The notes beneath the pieces were generated by a model, which made no database searches, was not told the origin of the DNA, and saw nothing but the letters and a program-made list of their open reading frames with translations. The position numbers and the translations under genes were made by a program. Below are positions 32,300 to 39,986 of a stretch of DNA of 64,000 nt, piece by piece (within the stretch, counting starts at the first letter, position 1; the number at the start of each line of letters is the position of its first letter). This DNA is from Planctomycetota bacterium (GTDB lineage Bacteria > Planctomycetota > Phycisphaerae > UBA1845), in the NCBI GenBank assembly GCA_016200265.1, contig JACQFE010000019.1:1-64000 (forward strand), given 5' to 3'.

Positions 32300-34099
32300 T
32301 CACATCTGCTCGATCGTCTCAATGCCCAGCAGGTGCAGCCCCAGCTTGAGCACGCGGGCGGTGAGGTCGCACAATCGAAGCCGCGACGAACGAATCGACT
32401 CCGGCGTGGCATCAATCACCCGCACGCCGATCTTCTTGTCGTAAAATCGGCTGAATGCTTTGGCCAACTCGAATAGGTAATCGGTGAGCACATTGGGTCG
32501 TAGATCGCGAGAAACCGTTTGAAGAACATCAGCGAACTGAAGGATTTTCTTCGCCAGGGCGATTTCGGTGGGATGTTCGAGCGCAATTGCCGCTTCCGTC
32601 AACCGTGCATCCGGGCTGGCACCCGCCTTTCTCGCGATCGAACGAATCCGCGCGTACGCGTACAGCATGTACGGTGCGGTGTTCCCCTCCAGCGACAGCA
32701 TGATTTCGAGATCAAACGTGTAGTCGCTCATCAGCGAATGCGACAAGTCGAAATACTTGATGGCCCCAAGCCCCACCGCTTCCGCGATCGAATCCTTCTC
32801 CGACAACGCAAGATCAGTCGGGCGCTTGGAATCATCAGTCGGCGGCTGATCGATCACGCGCCGCGCCCGATCAACGGCCTCATTCAACAAATCCTTCAGC
32901 TTGATCGTGCCGCCCTCACGCGTCTTGAAGGGTCGCCCGCCCGGCGCCAGCACATTTCCAAATCCCACGTGTTCCATCGCAATGTTCGCGCCGGCGATTC
33001 CAACTTTATGAGCGGCCGCGAACAGCATCTCGAAATGCTGCTTCTGCGACATGCCCACCACATAGATGATTCGATTCGCATGAAGTCGCTCGACGCGATC
33101 CACGATGGTCGCAAGGTCGGACGTGGCGTAGTTGTAGCCGCCGTCGGTTTTGCGGACGATCATCGGCAGCGGCTGTCCTTCGCGAGTCGTGAATCCATCG
33201 AGAAAGATGCACAGTGCACCTTCGCTTTCCCGCACCGCGCCGCCCGGATTCTCTCGCTGGAGCCGTTCCAGCCGCCGAATCACGTCGTCCATCAAATCGT
33301 TATAGAAACTCTCGCCGCGATCAACGAGCCGAACATTGAGCTGGCGATAAATCTCATGACAATGGCGAAGTGATTCATTGCAGAATGCCTGCCAGATCTT
33401 TCGGATTAGCGGATCGCCGCGCTGCAACGCCACCACCGTCTCGCGGGCCTCGGTCTTGAATTCGTCATCCGCGTCGAATCGCGCCTTGGCCTCAATGTAA
33501 AACGTCTCAAGGTCTTTGATCACCAGCGAGGCGGGATTGTCCGCCACATCGGGCTTGATCCGCCGCAGATGGGCGACCAGCATTCCAAACTGCGTGCCCC
33601 AGTCGCCGACGTGATTCTCGCGAATCACATTGTGGCCTTCGAACTCCAGCACGCGGGCGATGCAGTCACCGATCACCGTGCTTCGCAGATGCCCGACATG
33701 CATTTCCTTGGCCAAGTTTGGACTCGATAGGTCGATCACAATCGTCTCTTGCGTTACTGCGAGCGGCAGCCCAAGTCGATCATTATCCTCGACTGCCTGC
33801 GCAGGCACATCCATCAGTGTTTTCGCGAGAAAACCCGGCTTGAGTCTGAGGTTAATGAACCCCGGCCCGGCGATCTCCGGCAGCTCGCACATGTCGTCAA
33901 TTCTCAATTGCTCAACGATTGACTGCGCAACATCACGTGGCTTTTTGCCTTGCTTTTTTGCAATCGCCATGGCCGCGTTGCATTGATAGTCGCCGAATTT
34001 TTCGTCCTGCGCCGGCGCAATCTGCACGTCGCCTTCCGCCCCAATGGCTCGTAGGGCGTCCGCAATTCGGTTGCTCAGAAGTTCACGAAGTGCAATCAC
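32300..34099 (-). CDS. argS: arginyl-tRNA synthetase
   Basis: 599 residues from GTG (fMet-IALRELLSNRIADAL), with GGAATG upstream; a frame to 34129 needs a TTG and is less likely. It charges tRNA-Arg. Seen: DYQCNAAMAIAKKQGKKPRD in the N-terminal Add1-like domain, the class-I signature SSPNLAKEMHVGHLRST, ENHVGDWGTQFGML, YVVGMSQKQHFEMLF, KTREGGTIKLKDLL at the KMSKS position, DFDLSHS-type YFDLSHSLMSDYTFDLE, and the C-terminal tail LGIETIEQM. The gene lies just after ftsI on the same strand. Confidence 0.95.
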   Translation of the reverse strand: MIALRELLSNRIADALRAIGAEGDVQIAPAQDEKFGDYQCNAAMAIAKKQGKKPRDVAQSIVEQLRIDDMCELPEIAGPGFINLRLKPGFLAKTLMDVPAQAVEDNDRLGLPLAVTQETIVIDLSSPNLAKEMHVGHLRSTVIGDCIARVLEFEGHNVIRENHVGDWGTQFGMLVAHLRRIKPDVADNPASLVIKDLETFYIEAKARFDADDEFKTEARETVVALQRGDPLIRKIWQAFCNESLRHCHEIYRQLNVRLVDRGESFYNDLMDDVIRRLERLQRENPGGAVRESEGALCIFLDGFTTREGQPLPMIVRKTDGGYNYATSDLATIVDRVERLHANRIIYVVGMSQKQHFEMLFAAAHKVGIAGANIAMEHVGFGNVLAPGGRPFKTREGGTIKLKDLLNEAVDRARRVIDQPPTDDSKRPTDLALSEKDSIAEAVGLGAIKYFDLSHSLMSDYTFDLEIMLSLEGNTAPYMLYAYARIRSIARKAGASPDARLTEAAIALEHPTEIALAKKILQFADVLQTVSRDLRPNVLTDYLFELAKAFSRFYDKKIGVRVIDATPESIRSSRLRLCDLTARVLKLGLHLLGIETIEQM

Positions 34100-34244
34100 G
34101 CGAGGACATTCCACAAAGAGAAAACACAAGTCATGAATTCAGTGTCGCGAGGAATGCGATGCGAGTCAAAGGTTGAATGGTTCAAGAGCAGTGGGGGACG
34201 TGGCACAATGTATCAATTGCAAAGAAGTGATTCCCTCCGTGCAG

Positions 34245-36041
34245 TCATTCGTCATCTTCTTCTCTCGGAGACGCGGAAGCATGAATGTCGCCATCTTCCA
34301 GGAACTCGTCAGTCGGAATCGTCCCATCAGGCGTGACGCCAAGATATGAAAGCGTTTGATCGAGGATTTCGCCCACTGCCGGCGCCGCGACGGAACCACC
34401 ATAGTACGCCAGCTTTGCGTTCGGCTTACGAATCATCACCATCGCCACCACCACCGGATCATCGGCAGGCGCGGCGCCCACGAAAGTCCCCATATACGCG
34501 CCGGAGACATATCCTTTATGTCCCGGAGTCGTCAGCTTCGTCGTGCCAGTTTTGCCGGCCACTCGCCAACGATCCAGCTTGGCCGGCTTGCCGGTTCCAT
34601 TTTCCACGACGGAAACCATTACTTCGCGCGACAAGTATCGAGCGATTTCAATCGGCGCGGATTGTCGTACAACCGTCGGTTGCTCAAAGCTTCTCTGTTC
34701 CTCGCCGTCCGGTCCGAGCAGCTTGTCAACGATCGTCGGCTTCAATAACACCCCGTCATTGAAGATCGCCGCGAAGGCGGTGATGAGCTGCAACGGCGTC
34801 ACCCCAACTTCATACCCCATCGCCACCGATTGCGTCGATTGCTTGCCCCATTTCTTAAGACCTCGGACCATGCCGGCGTTCTCACCCGGCAACTCGATCC
34901 CCGTCTTGTCTCCAAGTCCAAAGTTACGAACGGTCTCGTGGAGTGCTCGATTTCCCATTCGCTCGGCAATCTCGCCCATGCCCACGTTGCTGCTTTTCGT
35001 GACAACACCCTTCAAATCCATCATGCCGTACGGATGCACATCGGTCACTACGCGGCCATGAAACTCGTGCGAACCCATGTGGCAGTTGAATTGTTCCGTC
35101 GTGTTGATGTGCCGACCTTCGAGCGCACCACAGGCGATGATGGGCTTGAATGTGCTGCCCGGCTCGACCGTGTCAGTCACCACGCGATTGCGGCGGACCG
35201 TGGCCGGAAACGAATTGACATCATTCGGGTCAAAGGTCGGATAGCACGCCATGGCCAGGATTTTACCATCGTGCGGTGAGATGATGATGCTTACGCCATT
35301 CTCGGCCTCGACCTGCGTGACGTATTTAGCCAGAGAGGCCTCGGCGATTCGTTGAATTTCGGCATCGATTGTGAGCACGACATGCCCGCCATCGATCGGC
35401 GAAATCGGCTCATCGTCGCCGGGCTTGATCGCCCTCCTGCGAGCGTCGCGAATCGTTTCTCGCGCCCCATCCTTGCCGCGGAGAAATCTGTCGAAGGAAA
35501 GCTCGATTCCTTCAAGGCCCCGCCCGTCTCGCCCAACCCAGCCAAGCACATGGGCAAGCGACGTGCCCAGGGGATACGTTCGCGCGGGATGGTCGGCCAA
35601 ACCCACTGCTGGGTTCTTCATCGCTCGAATCGCATCGGCCGTAATCTCGTCGGCATCGCGCAAAATGACCGCATAGCGTGAGCCCGCCCGGGCCATCAAA
35701 TGTCGCAAAATTTCCGCTTGAGGGAGATTCAGTCGTGGACTGAGCTCGGCCGCGAATGCAGCCAGATCGCGCACCCGTCCGACGTCAACGAATACGTCCG
35801 GGCGGTGCTCACTGGCGGCGACGACCCGTCCGCGAGAATCAAGGATCATGCCTCGTCGCGCCGGAACGACGGAATGACTCTCTTTTTGCTGCGTCGCCTT
35901 TGCCAGCAGCGGCCCGCGCATGTGGAGTTGAATGTAAAAAAGCCTGCCGCCAAGTGACACCAGGCCGGCCATGCAGACAATCAAGAGTGCCGCGCCGATT
36001 CGCTTTTGGATGAGATCAAAACGAGAGGATTCGACCGACAT
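34245..36041 (-). CDS. ftsI: division-type penicillin-binding protein 3 (FtsI)
   Basis: 598 residues. One N-terminal membrane helix (IGAALLIVCMAGLVSLGG), the dimerisation region VPARRGMILDSRGRVVAAS, then the transpeptidase: SxxK as PGSTFKPI, SxN as KSSNVGM, and KTG as AGKTGTT. It cross-links septal peptidoglycan. GGGAAG precedes the ATG. It sits 90 bp after ftsL in the mraZ-rsmH-LysM-ftsL-ftsI order. The tail is acidic (SPREEDDE). Intact transpeptidase motifs imply the host makes peptidoglycan, which is notable because many planctomycetes have lost much of the division cluster. Confidence 0.94.
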   Translation of the reverse strand: MSVESSRFDLIQKRIGAALLIVCMAGLVSLGGRLFYIQLHMRGPLLAKATQQKESHSVVPARRGMILDSRGRVVAASEHRPDVFVDVGRVRDLAAFAAELSPRLNLPQAEILRHLMARAGSRYAVILRDADEITADAIRAMKNPAVGLADHPARTYPLGTSLAHVLGWVGRDGRGLEGIELSFDRFLRGKDGARETIRDARRRAIKPGDDEPISPIDGGHVVLTIDAEIQRIAEASLAKYVTQVEAENGVSIIISPHDGKILAMACYPTFDPNDVNSFPATVRRNRVVTDTVEPGSTFKPIIACGALEGRHINTTEQFNCHMGSHEFHGRVVTDVHPYGMMDLKGVVTKSSNVGMGEIAERMGNRALHETVRNFGLGDKTGIELPGENAGMVRGLKKWGKQSTQSVAMGYEVGVTPLQLITAFAAIFNDGVLLKPTIVDKLLGPDGEEQRSFEQPTVVRQSAPIEIARYLSREVMVSVVENGTGKPAKLDRWRVAGKTGTTKLTTPGHKGYVSGAYMGTFVGAAPADDPVVVAMVMIRKPNAKLAYYGGSVAAPAVGEILDQTLSYLGVTPDGTIPTDEFLEDGDIHASASPREEDDE

Positions 36042-36130
36042 GACCGCTTCCCGCCGAGCACAGGATCATCGAACAAGTTGAAGCGTCACCTCGTGGGTGA
36101 CGACGATTTCACGCGTATCAAAGATCGGGG

Positions 36131-36418
36131 CTACTTTCGAACCGAAACGATCCGCTCTGGCTTCGGTGGCGTTGCGCGGAACCCTGGCGGAATCAGACCC
36201 GTTTGAAACGACGCCACGCGATCGCGAACCCTCTCGGGTGTCCGCAGCCGGGCCGTGCGGCTTTGCAAACTCCAAAGTTCCCGACGCAGCGTTACTTGCC
36301 GCGCTTCAAGCGACAAAATCCTCGCCGCACATCGCGTTTCTTCGCCACGCAAGTGAACAACGGCCAGGGCGATCCCCGAAAAAATCGCCAACATGATGGC
36401 CCCACGTGCGACGGTCAA
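36131..36418 (-). CDS. ftsL: FtsL-like septum protein
   Basis: 95 residues starting MTVARGAIMLAIFSGIA. One membrane helix (residues about 7-23) is followed by a coiled-coil stretch (RILSLEARQVTLRRELWSLQ) and a conserved-looking RVRDRVASFQTGLIPP end, the layout of FtsL. The ATG overlaps the stop of the upstream LysM gene (ATGA). Sequence identity in FtsL is always low, so the call depends on topology, size and its place just before ftsI. Confidence 0.75.
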   Translation of the reverse strand: MTVARGAIMLAIFSGIALAVVHLRGEETRCAARILSLEARQVTLRRELWSLQSRTARLRTPERVRDRVASFQTGLIPPGFRATPPKPERIVSVRK

Positions 36419-37599
36419 TGTGTGGCCTCCAAAGACGCACCTGCCGCTGCCGGCAACTTGATGCGCACGCCTTCGCGAATCTGCTGCGGGTCCGCGAATT
36501 TATCTTTGTTCAACTCGTAAATTTCATGCCAGCGCTCACCATTTCCAAGCTGATCCCGCGCGATGCTGACATAGCGATCGTTTTTCTTGACCTGATACCA
36601 GCGAAATTTGTCCGTCGATGTGCTTTCGACTGACTTACGAGAATCCGGCTTGCCGCGTCCTTGAGCCGGTGGGGGAACAACATCACTGAGCTTATCGTGT
36701 TCCGCCGTCCCGTGCTTTTCAGGAGCCGACGATCCGGGCTTTCCATTTGGAGCAGGTGCAACCGCATCGGTCGCCGCGCCTTTCGGTGCTTTCGATTGCG
36801 ATATTTCCCGCGACGAGGTCTGAACACCCGGCGTGTTTCCTTGCGCCGCCGCCAAGGGTCCCAATCGTGGAATCACCAGGGTCATCCCCGCACGGACCGC
36901 ATCCGGACTGGACAGTGCATTTCGGTTGGCGTCGAAAATCGCCTGAATCGCCGCCTTCGATTTCGCTCCGTATTGTTTTATTGCGATCTTGCTGAGCGTG
37001 TCGCCGGATTCCACTGTATAATCCGAGAGCTTCGCCTGAATGGCCGAAACCTGGCCGATGTTCGAAGGTTCCGGCTTGGGGACCGGCGCGAAGGCCGGTT
37101 GATTGTTCGCCGCTCGTGCATCCATTGCCGTACCACGATTTGGCACTTCGAGCCCGACATCCGCAGGCCGCCGCGTTGCATTCGCGTCAGCTCTGTCGGC
37201 AGGGATTTGCATTGAACCCGTCGTGGGTCGAGTGTTGGAATTGAATGGAAGGGTCAGGCTCGATCCGCCGTGTTGCGTGTCGAATACAAGTTCGGCCCCA
37301 TTGGAGGGGGCCAAAGCCTCGCCAGTCACGAGATTCGGATTGCGAGCCGGCGCTGAATTTCGAGGCGGTGCTTTTGCATTCCGTGGGTCGGACCCCGCAC
37401 GACGCGAACTCTCATTCACGTGGGCAGGGTTGGAATTTCTGGCCGCATTTCTCTGAATCGATGAAGGCACATCCACGGCCGAGTAGTTCGACATCGTCCC
37501 ATGGGCCGTGTTCTCACCTCCGCGATTGGCCAGAATCACTGCGAAGCAAATCACGAACGCCAATCCCGCAAGCAGTCCGACCTTTGTTTCCCTCGCCAT
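36415..37599 (-). CDS. membrane-anchored two-LysM protein in the division cluster
   Basis: 394 residues from MARETKVGLLAGLAFVICF, chosen for AAGGAGG upstream (an ATG 11 codons earlier lacks one). One N-terminal membrane helix, a long Asn/Pro/Ala-rich linker (residues 30-200), a LysM near 205-255 (DYTVESGDTLSKIAIKQYG to GMTLVIPRLG), a second linker, and a C-terminal LysM (RWYQVKKNDRYVSIARDQLG to REGVRIKLP). LysM binds peptidoglycan or other GlcNAc polymers. The gene sits between rsmH and ftsL and overlaps ftsL by 4 nt, so a role in septal wall assembly is likely. No catalytic domain is seen. Confidence 0.85.
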   Translation of the reverse strand: MARETKVGLLAGLAFVICFAVILANRGGENTAHGTMSNYSAVDVPSSIQRNAARNSNPAHVNESSRRAGSDPRNAKAPPRNSAPARNPNLVTGEALAPSNGAELVFDTQHGGSSLTLPFNSNTRPTTGSMQIPADRADANATRRPADVGLEVPNRGTAMDARAANNQPAFAPVPKPEPSNIGQVSAIQAKLSDYTVESGDTLSKIAIKQYGAKSKAAIQAIFDANRNALSSPDAVRAGMTLVIPRLGPLAAAQGNTPGVQTSSREISQSKAPKGAATDAVAPAPNGKPGSSAPEKHGTAEHDKLSDVVPPPAQGRGKPDSRKSVESTSTDKFRWYQVKKNDRYVSIARDQLGNGERWHEIYELNKDKFADPQQIREGVRIKLPAAAGASLEATH

Positions 37600-37652
37600 C
37601 CCTTGCCTGCCTCCTTGCGGCTCTGATGACATCGATCTTGCTCCGCACCAAA

Positions 37653-37681
37653 TCCGAACCCGGAGCGCGAGCGACGGACCC
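37653..37681. repeat. dispersed CCGAA/CCGGAGCGC(A/G)AGCGACGG element
   Basis: The stretch TCCGAACCCGGAGCGCGAGC followed by GACGGACCC lies between rsmH and the LysM gene. A close relative is at 45035-45090, and shorter relatives are at 49738 and 50386. Confidence 0.55.
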
Positions 37682-37686
37682 GTGAT

Positions 37687-38622
37687 CTATTCCGTGTCGT
37701 CGCCAGTGGCTCGAATCGCCACTCGCAACTTCGCACTTCGCGACCGCGGATTCGAGTCCCTTTCCATGTCGCTCGCGACAATAGGTTTCTTCGTCACGAT
37801 CTTGTACAAACCTTCATTCGCTCGCTTGCGAAAATCCAATTTCACGACTTTATCTTCCACACTGTGAAACGAGATCACGCCGATTCGCCCACCGGGCTGA
37901 AGAAATTTCGGCGCCGCATCGAGAAACCGCTCCAAACTCGCCACTTCCTGATTGACCGCCATTCGCAATGCCAGAAACGTCCGTGTGGCTGGATGGATCT
38001 TCGATCGCCGCGAATCTGGGTTAACGTGAAGGGCGCGGCAAACCACTTCGGCAAGTCTTGCCGTTGTGGTAATTCGGCCCGATCGCCGATGCTCGTAGAT
38101 CGCGGAAGCAATTCGACGGGCGTCGTGCTCCTGGGCGTTGTAATAAAGCACATTGCCGAGTTCTTTTTCGGAAAGTCGATTGACCAGATCAGAGGCCGTC
38201 ACCCGAAGCCGCGGGTCCATCCGCATATCCAGCGGCGCATCGAAGCGGAACGAGAATCCACGCTCTCCGGCATCAAGCTGCATCGAGCTGACGCCGAGGT
38301 CTGCGAGCACGACCGCGACGCCCGGAATTCCCAGCGTCGATAATGCTTCCTCAACCTCGGAAAAATTTGCGTGAATGAGATCGACTTTCGGCGCGATGTC
38401 CGCGAGCGCCGCACGCGCAATTTCCAATGCTGTCGGGTCGGCATCCAGCCCGATCAACCGGCCAGCCGCGCCGATTCGTTCCGCGAACGCTCGTGAATGC
38501 CCGCCCGCACCGACCGTCGCATCGAGCACCACGTCGCCGGGCCTGGGATCGAGCCGGTCCAGAACTTCGTCAAGAAGAACTGGAGTATGACCGAGTGACC
38601 CGCCCTGAGAATTTTCATCCAT
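37687..38622 (-). CDS. rsmH: 16S rRNA (cytosine(1402)-N(4))-methyltransferase
   Basis: 311 residues from MDENSQGGSLGHTPVLL; extensions upstream are rejected because the family begins near GHTPVLLDEV. RsmH (MraW) methylates N4 of C1402 in 16S rRNA with S-adenosylmethionine. Seen: VVLDATVGAGGHSRAFAERI (SAM site), LADLGVSSMQLD, RGFSFRFDAPLDMRMDP, KIHPATRTFLALRMAVNQE and IGVISFHSVEDKVVK. Length is normal. It is the second recognised gene of the mraZ-led cluster, separated from mraZ by about 540 bp that hold repeats and one possible small gene. Confidence 0.95.
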   Translation of the reverse strand: MDENSQGGSLGHTPVLLDEVLDRLDPRPGDVVLDATVGAGGHSRAFAERIGAAGRLIGLDADPTALEIARAALADIAPKVDLIHANFSEVEEALSTLGIPGVAVVLADLGVSSMQLDAGERGFSFRFDAPLDMRMDPRLRVTASDLVNRLSEKELGNVLYYNAQEHDARRIASAIYEHRRSGRITTTARLAEVVCRALHVNPDSRRSKIHPATRTFLALRMAVNQEVASLERFLDAAPKFLQPGGRIGVISFHSVEDKVVKLDFRKRANEGLYKIVTKKPIVASDMERDSNPRSRSAKLRVAIRATGDDTE

Positions 38623-38698
38623 CACTCGGCCAATATACCAGCGGGAGCGGGCCGCGAAATTTAGTTCGCGCGGATATTCGCCCGATGGACACCACACT

Positions 38699-39013
38699 TT
38701 ACCGTACGATTCCAGAAGGGAGTTGTTGCCCTCCGGTGGCGACGACTTGACCCCCGACGCAAGCCGAAGAGTGCCCGCCGCCCGCAGCGACATAGTCAGA
38801 AACCCGCACGTTCATGCAGCTTTCAGTGGCCGATCGAAGCCTCTTCACCCGCTCCTCAAGCTCTGCAACCTCATAAGGGGCAGCAGCTTGTTCCGATCCG
38901 GACCAACTCGCCGAAAGCCGCCGCTGAATCCGTTCCACCAGCCGATTCTGCACTACATCCATGCCCGTCACCGCGTGTCTTAAACCAATGTGCGTCCGGC
39001 AAGGCGACTCCAT
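38699..39013 (-). CDS. possible small coiled-coil protein between mraZ and rsmH
   Basis: 104 residues at most; MDVVQNRLVERIQRRL at 38962 is a better start than the first ATG. The central YEVAELEERVKRLRSATESC looks like a short coiled coil. There is no signal peptide, no recognised family and no strong ribosome site. The opposite strand here reads worse. It could be a real accessory gene of the division cluster or a chance frame in a long gap. Confidence 0.35.
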   Translation of the reverse strand: MESPCRTHIGLRHAVTGMDVVQNRLVERIQRRLSASWSGSEQAAAPYEVAELEERVKRLRSATESCMNVRVSDYVAAGGGHSSACVGGQVVATGGQQLPSGIVR

Positions 39014-39040
39014 TCACCTCATGCGCCGAACGCCTAATTG

Positions 39041-39161
39041 GTGCAAGAGTCCTTTCTTGCACCTGATTCATGCGGGAAATCCTTCCCGCCGGCTACTTCT
39101 CAGTTGGTGCGAGAATCCCTTTTCGCAACTGCCTCTGCCTTCTGCGGGAATCCCTTCCCGC
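39041..39161. repeat. cluster of four short hairpins
   Basis: Four stem-loops in 121 bp: GTGCAAGAGTCCTTTCTTGC(AC) at 39041-39062; GCGGGAAATCCTTCCCGC at 39072-39089; GTGCGAGAATCCCTTTTCGC(AA) at 39107-39128; GCGGGAATCCCTTCCCGC at 39144-39161. Two stem types alternate around a shared AATCCCTT loop. Relatives occur at 49844-49867 and 52412-52435. They sit just downstream of mraZ. Confidence 0.8.
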
Positions 39162-39165
39162 CTCG

Positions 39166-39642
39166 CTACTTGCCGTCTCCGGCTTCAGGTCTACGCCGCA
39201 TGAACCCTTGCCAGTTGGGCCAATCCTCGCCTTCCCAATCGATGCCCATCGACCGCTCGAGATCGGTCCGGTTCCAAATGTCGATACGGTTCTTCTGGCC
39301 GACCAGATAGATCTCCGGCTTGAGCTTGGCCTTTTTCATCAAGAGGTCCGGAAGGACGAAGCGTCCCTGCTTGTCCACGTCCACACGCGACGCGAGAGCG
39401 AAAAACTGCAACTCGAACCGCAGTGCGTCCGGACCGGTCTGGAATTCCGTCTCCATCCTTGAAGACAGCTCTTCGAAGGCTCGCTCAGTGAAGATCGAAA
39501 GCGTCCCACGGTGCTCGCCCAGCGTGACATAAACTCCTGCGCCATCACGCTTTTCGTCGATACTACCGCGGAGCTGAGAGGGCAGTTGGATACGGTTTTT
39601 TGAGTCGATAACACGATCGTATTGACCTGTGAAAAACCGCAT
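39166..39642 (-). CDS. mraZ: MraZ transcriptional regulator / division cluster protein
   Basis: 158 residues with the MraZ double-repeat fold: FFTGQYDRVIDSKNRIQLPS in the first half, VDVDKQGRFVLPDLLM in the second. The conserved D-x-K/Q-GR positions of both repeats are visible. MraZ binds DNA and represses its own dcw operon in E. coli. The ATG follows AGGCGGAAC. Its first-in-cluster position before rsmH is typical. The tail (RRRPEAGDGK) is short and basic. Confidence 0.94.
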   Translation of the reverse strand: MRFFTGQYDRVIDSKNRIQLPSQLRGSIDEKRDGAGVYVTLGEHRGTLSIFTERAFEELSSRMETEFQTGPDALRFELQFFALASRVDVDKQGRFVLPDLLMKKAKLKPEIYLVGQKNRIDIWNRTDLERSMGIDWEGEDWPNWQGFMRRRPEAGDGK

Positions 39643-39684
39643 CGTTCCGCCTATTTCACTCCATTTTGTGGGACTAACGGCGTA

Positions 39685-39713
39685 TATCTACCACTTTGCA
39701 CCACAGCCTTCAA
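39685..39713 (-). promoter_or_regulatory. possible mraZ promoter
   Basis: On the minus strand TTGAAG (39713-39708) and TAGATA (39690-39685) are 17 bp apart, about 43 bp before the mraZ ATG. The -10 match is weak. Canonical TGGG-type MraZ boxes were not clearly found. The rest of 39714-39986 is AT-rich and shows no convincing gene. Confidence 0.3.
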
Positions 39714-39986
39714 GAGAAAAATGCGCTCGATTTCAATTTAATAAATCAATCGACATGCTTAACCTAAGATGATCGCGGAGGTTGTGGCGAAATGAAATTG
39801 CAAAGAATTTTTTGCGCAGTCCTCGGCGCATTTTCTGCGCCAGTGGAAAATCCATCCACGACGAAATCCAAGTGGGAGTTTCAGTGCGTCATTATGCAGG
39901 TCGGCAAACGCCTTTTCCGATCCGCAACTGTGAAGGAGCGGTTTGCCTACAACTCCCTGAATTGATGAATCAAGGCAGCTTTTCGC

